Shown: piece by piece, positions 1 through 7,600 of the stretch
How positions within the stretch are numbered: position 1 is the first letter of the stretch
How the letters are laid out: each line of letters opens with the position of its first letter
Virus record (IMG/VR): IMGVR_UViG_3300034418_008292
Span: 1-37,538 of that record
DNA length: 37,538 bases
Reading direction: 5' to 3' (one strand)
Origin: a virus
Made by a program: the position numbers and the translations under genes
The notes under the pieces: generated by a model
What the model saw: only the letters and a program-made list of their open reading frames with translations
What the model was told of the DNA's origin: nothing
Database searches by the model: none

Positions 1-78
1 CACTCCAAGCAAGTAAAACTTGGAGAGGATGAGATTTTACCGTTAGAACTGTCAAAAAACACTGAAGGCTCGTATTGA
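1..78 (+). CDS. 3' end of an upstream gene (partial, 25 codons)
   Basis: Only frame 1 is open from the first base; the other two forward frames stop within the first 40 bases. It encodes 25 residues rich in Glu, Leu and Lys and ends with TGA at 76-78. The stop lies inside the -35 element of the following promoter. The product cannot be identified from so short a tail, and that this frame is coding is inferred from openness and position. Confidence 0.45.
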   Translation, partial: HSKQVKLGEDEILPLELSKNTEGSY

Positions 79-104
79 CAAAGAGCCTATATACAGGGTA
101 TGAT
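75..104 (+). promoter_or_regulatory. sigma70-type promoter upstream of the glycosyltransferase-like gene
   Basis: A perfect TTGACA at 75-80 and TATGAT at 99-104 are separated by 18 bp. Transcription would start near 111 and the first ATG is at 130. This is the host vegetative sigma consensus, which T4-like cyanophages use for early genes. It differs from the TATAAATA late boxes found further right, so the small genes at 130-2341 may be expressed earlier than the baseplate genes. Confidence 0.6.
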
Positions 105-129
105 TTCATTAAACCACTGAGAATTTTTC

Positions 130-882
130 ATGGCAAAAGGATTTAAAGTACAGGCAGCGACTCCAACTGCGCCTGTTGACGATTTTGATATTGAAGCATG
201 TAAAGAACATATTCGTGGTAAGAAGATTGTCTTTTGTCTTCCAGGACGCGGATGTTCTTATACATTCTTGAAGAGTTTTGTACAACTGTGTTTTGATTTG
301 GTGCAGTGTGGTGCAGCGATTCAGATCTCACAGGATTATAGTTCCATGGTGAACTTTGCACGTTGTAAGGTTCTTGGAGCCAACGTGTTGCGTGGTAAAC
401 ATCAGATTCCTTGGGATGGGAAACTCGAATACGATTATCAGTTGTGGATTGACAATGACATCGTTTTCAACACTGAAAGTTTCTTCAGACTCTATCAGTT
501 GGGGATGGAGAAAGAGATCGCAGCGGGTTGGTACGCCACTGAAGATGGTCACACGACTTCCGTTGCACACTGGCTTGACGAAGAATCCTTCAAAGCCAAC
601 CGTGGTGTGATGAACCACGAAACCGTTGAGACCATCTCGAAGAAACGCAAACCATTCACTGTGGACTACACAGGTTTTGGTTGGGTACTGATTCAAAAAG
701 GTGTCTTTGAGAATCTTGAGTATCCTTGGTTTGCACCTCAAATGCAAGTCTTCGAGTCTGGTGAGGTTCAGGACATGTGTGGTGAGGATGTCAGTTTCTG
801 TCTCGATGCAAAGAAAGCAGGCTTAGAGATCTGGTGTGATCCTCGTATCCGTGTGGGGCATGAAAAAACTCGCGTCATCTGA
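130..882 (+). CDS. Glycosyltransferase-like protein (GT-A fold, family 2-like)
   Basis: This 250-aa protein resembles GT-A nucleotide-sugar transferases carried by cyanophages and other large phages. The opening strand KKIVFCLPGR is at about residues 31-40. WIDNDIVF (106-113) supplies a DxD-type metal/nucleotide-sugar site at D108-x-D110. TGFGWVLIQKGVF (181-193) and GEDVSFCLDAKKAG (218-231) followed by RVGHE (241-245) match the acceptor-side and C-terminal signature of GT2-like enzymes. No signal peptide or membrane segment is visible, so action in the infected cytoplasm is likely. The donor sugar and acceptor (phage protein, DNA or host envelope) cannot be told. It is the first gene after a sigma70-type promoter, and its 3' end overlaps the next ORF by 23 nt. 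Confidence 0.72.
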   Translation: MAKGFKVQAATPTAPVDDFDIEACKEHIRGKKIVFCLPGRGCSYTFLKSFVQLCFDLVQCGAAIQISQDYSSMVNFARCKVLGANVLRGKHQIPWDGKLEYDYQLWIDNDIVFNTESFFRLYQLGMEKEIAAGWYATEDGHTTSVAHWLDEESFKANRGVMNHETVETISKKRKPFTVDYTGFGWVLIQKGVFENLEYPWFAPQMQVFESGEVQDMCGEDVSFCLDAKKAGLEIWCDPRIRVGHEKTRVI

Positions 883-1039
883 GGGAGTTTTTAGAGTTTG
901 TGTCGAAGGGCGCGTAGTCTTCTCGGGTAATGAAGATGAAGCCCTTGACATGATCCAAGACCTCTCTGTACAATACTTTGAAACGGGTTCACCTGATCCG
1001 TCCACCATCACTTTAGAAAAAATTCCTGAGAATGGCTAA
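860..1039 (+). CDS. Small conserved-looking protein, unknown function (59 aa)
   Basis: The start is taken at ATG 860, preceded by a purine-rich GGGG, rather than at the in-frame GTG at 836, which would lengthen the overlap with the gene before it. The product begins MKKLASSEGVFRV and looks like a compact alpha/beta miniprotein, with alternating hydrophobic strands (VFRVCVEGRVVFSG) followed by an acidic helix (NEDEALDMIQDLSVQYF). It overlaps the upstream gene by 23 nt and the next microprotein by 8 nt, so it belongs to one transcription unit. I do not recognise a characterised family. Confidence 0.6.
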   Translation: MKKLASSEGVFRVCVEGRVVFSGNEDEALDMIQDLSVQYFETGSPDPSTITLEKIPENG

Positions 1040-1178
1040 ACTAAAAGCATCCCTAACAGGGAAAACGATTATTGAGTCAAAACCAAAGAATACTCGACAG
1101 GGTTGCGGTCAACACACTAAATATGCCGCAACTTCACGAAACAAAGCACGTAAGCGTTACCGAGGTCAAGGAAAATGA
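1032..1178 (+). CDS. 48-aa basic microprotein, conserved in T4-like cyanophages
   Basis: ATG at 1032 opens a 48-codon frame ending TGA at 1176-1178. The product is strongly basic: it starts [20 protein letters not shown] and ends with [12 protein letters not shown]. The middle holds [15 protein letters not shown], with a single Cys. It overlaps the preceding ORF by 8 nt and the ferredoxin ATG by 4 nt (ATGA), which supports real translation. I recall similar small basic proteins in marine T4-like phages, all of unknown function. Nucleic-acid binding would fit the charge but is a guess. Confidence 0.65.
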   Translation: MAKLKASLTGKTIIESKPKNTRQGCGQHTKYAATSRNKARKRYRGQGK

Positions 1179-1462
1179 GTTATAACATCGAACTTCGCAC
1201 TCCAGAAGGAACCGTAAACATCACCTGTGATGAAGACACCTATATCCTCGATGCAGCAGACGAACAAGGAGTTGATCTTCCATATAGTTGCCGTGCTGGT
1301 GCATGTTCTTCTTGCGCCGGTAAGGTTCTTGAAGGAACTTTGGATAATGAGGATCAAACCTTCCTTGATGACGAACAAATGGAAGCCGGTTACGCACTCC
1401 TTTGCGTGGCTTATCCAACTAGTGATCTTGTCATTCAAACGGATGTTGAAGAGGAACTCTAA
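1175..1462 (+). CDS. petF: Ferredoxin, plant-type [2Fe-2S]
   Basis: This 95-aa protein is a full-length soluble plant-type ferredoxin. The cluster ligands C39, C44, C47 and C77 follow the C-x4-C-x2-C-x29-C pattern ([10 protein letters not shown], then LLCVAY). C18 is an additional cysteine. The surface is acidic, as in cyanobacterial photosynthetic ferredoxins that carry electrons from photosystem I to FNR, bilin reductases and assimilatory reductases. Phage petF genes are known from marine cyanophages, where they are thought to keep or redirect photosynthetic electron flow during infection. The start overlaps the stop of the 48-aa gene (ATGA), and the stop overlaps the next ATG (TAATG), so expression is probably translationally coupled. 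Confidence 0.95.
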   Translation: MSYNIELRTPEGTVNITCDEDTYILDAADEQGVDLPYSCRAGACSSCAGKVLEGTLDNEDQTFLDDEQMEAGYALLCVAYPTSDLVIQTDVEEEL

Positions 1463-2118
1463 TGCAACTAGTCGTCAATCTCCCTCCTCAGAAAGTCTGG
1501 GTTCGTAAAGAATACCTCAGAGACCTTCAGGATGGTCATGGCGAGTTTGTAGAAGGCGTCTGGGTGTCGGCTAAGTCGATACCTGGGCGCGCATTTTATT
1601 TTGAGACATACTTGCCTGAATATGCAGCAATGTATGATAAACTCCCTATCAGTGCATTTGTGTCCCGTCCAGAGACGCCTGACCCCGATCTAGACCTTCC
1701 TAACCTACAGTTCTGGAACTGTATGGACTATGGTGTCAGATGTATTGAGAAACAGTTCATTGGATCCATGGACTTTGAGTTGAGAACTCGCAACTATGGA
1801 TCAATGAAAGGTGAATATTTGTTTACATTGGATAATTTTCATCCTGATGTGGACATAACTAACTGTAACGTGAGTGAAATTCCAGACGAACACAAGTCTC
1901 ATAACTGTATTGAGCTTGAAAATGGTCAATTTGCACTCTATCCAAACAACAGGATGCGTATTTTTGACCTCTCAATCACTCCAGAGGAACCAAAAATCCC
2001 CGATTTCAAGGTTTCTACCAAATATTACCAGGTTGAGAACGGTGTAAGATGGGGTAGATTGGGTGATACGGACGAATATTTCTGGAAAACACCTGAAGAA
2101 GGGATAGAAACCCCTTAA
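1462..2118 (+). CDS. Conserved-looking cyanophage protein, unknown function (218 aa)
   Basis: This is a 218-aa soluble protein without signal peptide or membrane segment. It is rich in aromatic residues and acidic overall. Its middle (WNCMDYGVRCIEKQF, about residues 85-99) is followed by a strand-rich region (MDFELRTRNYGSMKGEYLFTL). The C-terminal part carries YYQVENGVRWGRLG before a short acidic tail. It starts within the ferredoxin stop codon (TAATG) and so is coupled to petF. It is not gp53, whose sequence as I remember it does not match. No function is assigned; a neighbour of both petF and gp25 could belong either to early metabolism or to tail assembly. Confidence 0.75.
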   Translation: MQLVVNLPPQKVWVRKEYLRDLQDGHGEFVEGVWVSAKSIPGRAFYFETYLPEYAAMYDKLPISAFVSRPETPDPDLDLPNLQFWNCMDYGVRCIEKQFIGSMDFELRTRNYGSMKGEYLFTLDNFHPDVDITNCNVSEIPDEHKSHNCIELENGQFALYPNNRMRIFDLSITPEEPKIPDFKVSTKYYQVENGVRWGRLGDTDEYFWKTPEEGIETP

Positions 2119-2149
2119 AAAGTTCTGTTCTTCCTTACAAAGACAGAAA

Positions 2150-2341
2150 ATGGCACAAAATCCAGTGGACTTAGGTCAAGATTTTATCAAAAGTGGGATG
2201 AGATTGATCACTCATCCTTCTTCTGATGTACTTTTAGACAAAGCTAAAAAGAAAAAGTATGGAGTCCCTGAAGATAGGATGTCAAGACCATGCGGAGGCC
2301 CTGGTGGTTTTGATGACTTCGTTGAACGTTGGCATGAATAG
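2150..2341 (+). CDS. Small protein, unknown function (63 aa)
   Basis: The 63-aa product begins MAQNPVDLGQDFIKSGMRL, has a Lys-rich centre (LLDKAKKKKYGVPEDRMS) and ends with a glycine/aromatic segment (GGPGGFDDFVERWHE). It lies 31 nt after the 218-aa gene, and its stop abuts the late promoter of gp25. The purine-rich AGACAGAAA before the ATG is a weak ribosome site. The family is not recognised. Its coding status rests on spacing, codon regularity and its clean fit between neighbours. Confidence 0.6.
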   Translation: MAQNPVDLGQDFIKSGMRLITHPSSDVLLDKAKKKKYGVPEDRMSRPCGGPGGFDDFVERWHE

Positions 2342-2349
2342 TATAAATA
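2342..2349 (+). promoter_or_regulatory. T4-type late promoter for the gp25-gp6-gp7 block
   Basis: This is an exact TATAAATA octamer, the late -10 consensus recognised by gp55-type sigma factors in T4-like phages. It ends 23 nt before the gp25 ATG. The same spacing (23-25 nt) is seen for the boxes at 16304 and 25687, which supports function. Confidence 0.8.
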
Positions 2350-2372
2350 TAGCAGAAAAATTGTATCGTTAG

Positions 2373-2777
2373 ATGCCTGTCGTTCGCACATCACGTCGAT
2401 TTAAAGACATTTCGTTGTCTTTTAGAAGGCATCCTGTAACTAATGATGTGGTTGCGATCACCAACGAGGATGCAATTAAGAGATCTGTCCGAAATCTTGT
2501 CGAAACGATCAATACTGAGAGACCATTTAACTCATTAATTGGTTCCGAAGTTCGAAATAGTATTTTCGAACCCGCTGATCGTGATATTTTGACAAGATTA
2601 GAGGTTGAAATTGAGACTTCTATCAAAAATTTTGAGCCAAGAGTGAGTTTAAGATCGGTTTTGGCGTCTCATCCACCCGATACTAATGAAATTACGGTAG
2701 AAATCACTTACGATATTATTGGATTACCATTGCCGACACAAGAAGTCACATTCATTCTTCAACCAACTAGAGAATAA
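2373..2777 (+). CDS. gp25: Baseplate wedge subunit gp25 (lysozyme-like fold)
   Basis: The 134-aa product matches the T4 gp25 family in length and pattern. It opens with a short N-terminal strand (VVRTSRRFKDISLSF), and DVVAITNEDAIKRSVRNLV resembles the conserved helix that packs on the sheath-initiating end. RPFNSLIGSEVRNSIFEP contains the family's signature 'P F ... G S x V R x x L F E P' pattern. The C-terminal half holds the predicted beta strands (ITVEITYDIIGLP). In T4, gp25 sits in the inner baseplate with gp6 and gp53 and helps nucleate sheath assembly. It follows a perfect late promoter by 23 nt, and its stop overlaps the gp6 start. Confidence 0.92.
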   Translation: MPVVRTSRRFKDISLSFRRHPVTNDVVAITNEDAIKRSVRNLVETINTERPFNSLIGSEVRNSIFEPADRDILTRLEVEIETSIKNFEPRVSLRSVLASHPPDTNEITVEITYDIIGLPLPTQEVTFILQPTRE

Positions 2778-4660
2778 TGGCGTTCACCCAATATACAAAC
2801 CTCGATTTTGAACAAATTAAAGCGTCGTTGCGCGAATATTTGAGGTCAAACTCAAATTTTACTGATTTTGACTTTGAGGGATCAAACTTATCTATTCTTA
2901 TCGACACCTTAGCGTATAATTCGTACATTACGAACTATAATGCTAATATGGTTGCAAATGAAGCGTTTATTGATAGCGCTACTTTGCGTGAAAATGTAAC
3001 TGCATTAGCTAGAAATATTGGTTATGTGCCTTCTTCAAGAAGAGCTTCAACCGCAAATGTGAGTTTTTTCGTTAATTTGGGTACTGGCACTAGTAAGTCT
3101 AGTATAACCCTCAAGGCGGGTCTTGTGGCCATCGGAGACTTTGCAAATACGAACTATACCTTTGCAATTTCTGAAGATGTAACTTCTCCCGTTGTTGATG
3201 GAATCGCATCTTTCACTGTTGATATCAAACAGGGTACATACCTGACAAAAGAATTCATCGTAGACGCCTCACAGTCTAATCAAAGGTTTATTCTTCCAAA
3301 CCCATTTGTTGATACTTCAACCCTTGTAGTAAAGGTAAAAGACACGGCATCTTCTTCCACCGAAAAAGTCTATTCTCAAGTTGATAATATTGTTGGTATC
3401 AAAACTACATCCGAAGTATTCCTGATTCAGGAAGTTCAGGATGAAAAATATGAATTGTTGTTCGGTGATGGTGTAATTGGTAAGAAGTTATCTTCCAGTA
3501 ATGTTGTTAAATCTTCTTATATTGTTTGTGATGGTCCAAATGGTAATGGTGTAGCTAACTTTGCTTTTGCTGGTAAGTTAGTTGACAATGATGGCGCATT
3601 GATTACTACTGGAATTTCGGAAATCACCACAAATCAACCATCAAGAAATGGCGCGGAGATTGAAAACATTAGTACGATCAAGAATTTAGCGCCTAGAGTT
3701 TATGCGTCTCAGTATCGTGCAGTTACCGCAAATGATTATGAGGCTATTATTCCTACAATTTACTCAAATGCAGAAAGTGTAACTGCATATGGCGGTGAAG
3801 AATCAACACCACCTCAGTTTGGTAAGGTATTTGTCTCTATTAAACCCAAAATGGGTCAGTTTGTCTCTGATTTTGATAAAAGACAAATTTTACAGAAACT
3901 AAAGGGTTATTCTGTAGCTGGAATTAGACCAGAACTGATTGATCTTAAGTACTTGTTTGTTGAACTTGACAGTACGGTCTATTATAATTCAAATATGACC
4001 GCCAGTACATCTGACTTAAAAACAAAACTTACGAATTCTCTAAACACTTATTCAAATTCCTCAGATTTGAACAAATTTGGTGGTAGGTTCAAGTATAGTA
4101 AGGCTCAAAAAATTATTGATGATACAGATACTGCAATCACATCAAATATTACGAAAGTAATCATTCGTAGAAATCTTGAAGCAGACACTGCAAACTTTGC
4201 TCAGTATGAATTGTGTTATGGTAACAGGTTCCACAATCGTAGAGAAGGTTATAATATTAAATCTACTGGATTTACGGTAGATGGAATTAGAGGAACCTTG
4301 TACATTGCTGATGCATATATTAGTGAGACAAGAGGTCGTATCTTCCTATTCAGAATGAGTTCAACTGGTGGTGTTGAAGTTGTAAGAAACAATATTGGAA
4401 CTGTTAGATATGACACTGGTGAAATCCTTATAGATACAATAAGGATTTTGTCAACAGTTAAAGATAACAATGTGATTGAAGTTCAAGCCATTCCTGAATC
4501 TAACGATATCATCGGTTTGAGAGATCTCTATGTTCAACTTTCTGTTGCCAATAGTACCATTAGTACAGTTGAAGACTTAATTTCTACAGGTGCTGATACC
4601 TCAGGTACTAGGTTCATCTCCACTTCTAGCTTCTCCAACGGAAAATATATTAGACAATAA
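2777..4660 (+). CDS. gp6: Baseplate wedge subunit gp6 (baseplate J-like)
   Basis: This 627-aa protein is close to the 660 aa of T4 gp6. Its N-terminus (FTQYTNLDFEQIKASLREYL, then FEGSNLSILIDTLAYNSYI) is the characteristic helical wedge region. The segment NEAFIDSATLRENVTALAR (about 63-81) is the best conserved part of the family. The centre has the baseplate J-like core (YRAVTANDYEAI, about 314-325). In T4, gp6 dimers form the ring that joins the six wedges. TAATG overlaps join it to gp25 and gp7. No inserted repeat modules of the kind seen in gp7 are evident, so gp6 appears to have kept its ancestral size. Confidence 0.93.
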   Translation: MAFTQYTNLDFEQIKASLREYLRSNSNFTDFDFEGSNLSILIDTLAYNSYITNYNANMVANEAFIDSATLRENVTALARNIGYVPSSRRASTANVSFFVNLGTGTSKSSITLKAGLVAIGDFANTNYTFAISEDVTSPVVDGIASFTVDIKQGTYLTKEFIVDASQSNQRFILPNPFVDTSTLVVKVKDTASSSTEKVYSQVDNIVGIKTTSEVFLIQEVQDEKYELLFGDGVIGKKLSSSNVVKSSYIVCDGPNGNGVANFAFAGKLVDNDGALITTGISEITTNQPSRNGAEIENISTIKNLAPRVYASQYRAVTANDYEAIIPTIYSNAESVTAYGGEESTPPQFGKVFVSIKPKMGQFVSDFDKRQILQKLKGYSVAGIRPELIDLKYLFVELDSTVYYNSNMTASTSDLKTKLTNSLNTYSNSSDLNKFGGRFKYSKAQKIIDDTDTAITSNITKVIIRRNLEADTANFAQYELCYGNRFHNRREGYNIKSTGFTVDGIRGTLYIADAYISETRGRIFLFRMSSTGGVEVVRNNIGTVRYDTGEILIDTIRILSTVKDNNVIEVQAIPESNDIIGLRDLYVQLSVANSTISTVEDLISTGADTSGTRFISTSSFSNGKYIRQ

Positions 4661-7600
4661 TGATCGACACCGCTTCCAAGAAAGTCCAGATCAATCAGAT
4701 CGTTAGAAGTCAATTACCTTCTTTTGTACAAGAAGAAAGTCCACTATTCATTGATTTCTTAAAACAATACTACCTTGCACAAGAATATCAAGGTGGTCCA
4801 ATTGATATCATTACAAATTTAAATGAGTATCAAAAAGTAGAGACTTTTAGTGGTAACGACAATCTTGTCGGGTTTACTACATGTACTAGTGCGGTAAGTT
4901 CTTATACCGACACCATTAATGTAGTATCTACGACTGGATGGCCAGAAAAATATGGTCTCCTGAAAATTGGTAATGAGATTATCACATATACAGGGAAAAC
5001 TGCGACCTCATTTACTGGATGTGTTCGTGGATTTAGTGGTGTAGAGAGTTTACATAAATCAAATCAACCAGAAAGTCTGGTATTCACAAGTTCTGACGCA
5101 TCTGATCACATTACGTCAGCTAGGGTTCAAAATCTCAGCAATCTTTTTCTGCAAGAGTTTTGGAAGAAGACAAAAGAACAGTTTCTGCCTGGATTTGAGG
5201 ATAGAACCCTCGATAATGCAGTAGACAAAGCTAATTTCTTACGTCAGGCTAAAGATTTTTACGCTTCGAAGGGAACGGATGAAGCCGTAAAAATTCTTTT
5301 CAACGTTCTCTACAATGAGAGATCGGAAGTTATTAAACCAATTGAATATTTGATTGCACCATCTGATGCAGACTATCTAGTAACTGATGATTTAATTGTA
5401 GAAGCCATCAGTGGTGATCCAACAAAGGTTATTGGACAGACCTTGTATCAAACTGATAACGAAGGAGTAACTGGGTCGATATTTAATATTCAGAGACAAC
5501 AGAGAAATAATAAAGAGTATTATCTCATTAGTTTAAGTAAGGGATCTGAAGTTGGTGAGTTTGTTGTAACTGGTTCTTCTACTTTATTGAAAAATGTAGC
5601 CATTGGCGCAACGGTGGTGACCGTAGATTCAACCCTTGGTTTTGGAAACACGGGATCACTGTACGTTGGTGCTGGTCAAACGGTAGGGATTGCTACCTAT
5701 ACAAGTAAATCTTCAAATCAGTTCTTTGGTGTAACAGGTATCACATCTTCTTACTCTGATGGGGAATTTGTAAGAGGATTGAGAACCGTATATGCATTTG
5801 AAGATGGTGATTCCACAAAACCAGTCTACTTTAGACTAACGTCGGTTGTTTCTGGTGTTGATCTGGACGACGTTGGTTATCTGCGTTCAAATGATGTTAT
5901 TGTACCAAAAAAACTAGGTAATGTATCATCATCTAATAACTATAGACTGAATTCTTGGTTACACAACTTAAAAACCAAAACTAAAGTTGCAAAAAGAGTT
6001 GATACTAACAAATCGGTTATTAACACAGTAACTAACAACGTTACTACTGTTAGCCCACACCTTCTTCAGTTGGAGGATTCGGTAACTCTTATTGATGAGA
6101 GTTCTGCAATTCCATCAAATGTTGAGGGAACAGTAAGTCAAGTTATTAGTTCACTTGAATTTAAAATTAATATAACCTCTGGTTCTATTAATACATCTAA
6201 AACATATAGTGTAAGAAGAAATCTAAATTTTGCTTCTAGTAATTCATCATCAAATAGTGTATCTGCATTTTTATCAAATGTTCAAAACACGTACTCCCAT
6301 GTTGATGGACAAAAGTTCTATGTAACTTCTGGCTCTTTGCCATCGTATAGAATTTATGCAACTAATAGAAGAAAAACCTTCCAATCAAGTGATGTAAGTG
6401 GAACTACTATTGGTATTGTTAATCATGGATTCTACAATGGAGATTTGATTAAGTATTCTTCCGAAACTAGTGCGATTGGTGGACTGATATCAGGAACCAC
6501 TTATGTTGTAACTAGAATTGATACAGATACGATTTCTCTTTCGAATAGTTCTTCTGATGCATCTTTCAAGAGATTTATCAGTCTTACTGCAGCTGGCACA
6601 ACCCATTACATCCTTCCACTAGAACTTTCTAATACAAAACTACAATATCAAAATTTCTTAAGAGAGTTCCCTGTAACACCAGAACTTAAAGAATTTGATA
6701 AACCCCTTAAAAATGAAAATATTGGAATGTTCAACAATGGTGTTGAAATTCTTTCAAATAGATCTGGAGATTCGATCTATTACGGATCAGTGGAGAATAT
6801 CGATGTTGAAAATGGTGGATCTGGATATGATGTAAACAATCCACCAAACATTCACATTAGTGATACGGTTGGTTCTGGAGCAACTGCATATGCAGTTGTT
6901 GAAAATGGAACTTTCAAGTCTATTGAGTTGCTTTATGGTGGATATGATATTAAAAGAGTTCCCTCTGTAAAAATTACTGGTGGTAATGGTTCTGGTGCAA
7001 CAGCCTCTGCAAGACTTAGACCACAGAGAAACACAAAAACATTTAATGCAGATATTGATGTTAATACCTCTGGTAATCAAATTATATTCCGATCAAATCA
7101 CCTCTTCTTTAATGGTGAATCTGTAGTTTATAGTAAGGCAGACAACTATGCTTCCGTTGGTGGTCTTGTTAATGGATCACTTTATTATGTTCATAAGGTA
7201 AGTGATACAATTGTTCAATTAATGAACAGATATGATGATGCTTTGGCTGGATCAAATCCAATCAACCTGACAAGTAAGTCTGCTGGTACTAATACACTTA
7301 GAGCCACAACTGAAAGAAATGTAATCGATAAAATTGTAATTGAAAATTCTGGATCTGGATATTCAAACAGAAAAACAACTGTAAATTCTGTAATCTATCC
7401 ACCATCTTCAATTTCTGACGATATTAGAAGCGGTATTAACACATCTGATGACTATGTGTATTTTAGAAACCATGGATTTAAATCTGGAGATCTTGTTGAG
7501 TATTCTTCAAGTGGAAGTGTAATCGAAGGTCTTTCTGCATCGACGAATTATTATGTCCTTAAAGTAGATACAAACAGATTTAGAGTTGCTGACGCTGGTA

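Noticed and set aside
328-747. 139-codon minus-strand frame opposite the glycosyltransferase-like gene
   Set aside because: The plus-strand frame has intact catalytic motifs; the antisense frame has no recognisable features.
836-859. GTG start at 836 for the 59-aa gene
   Set aside because: ATG at 860 has a better upstream purine stretch and shortens the overlap with the glycosyltransferase-like gene.
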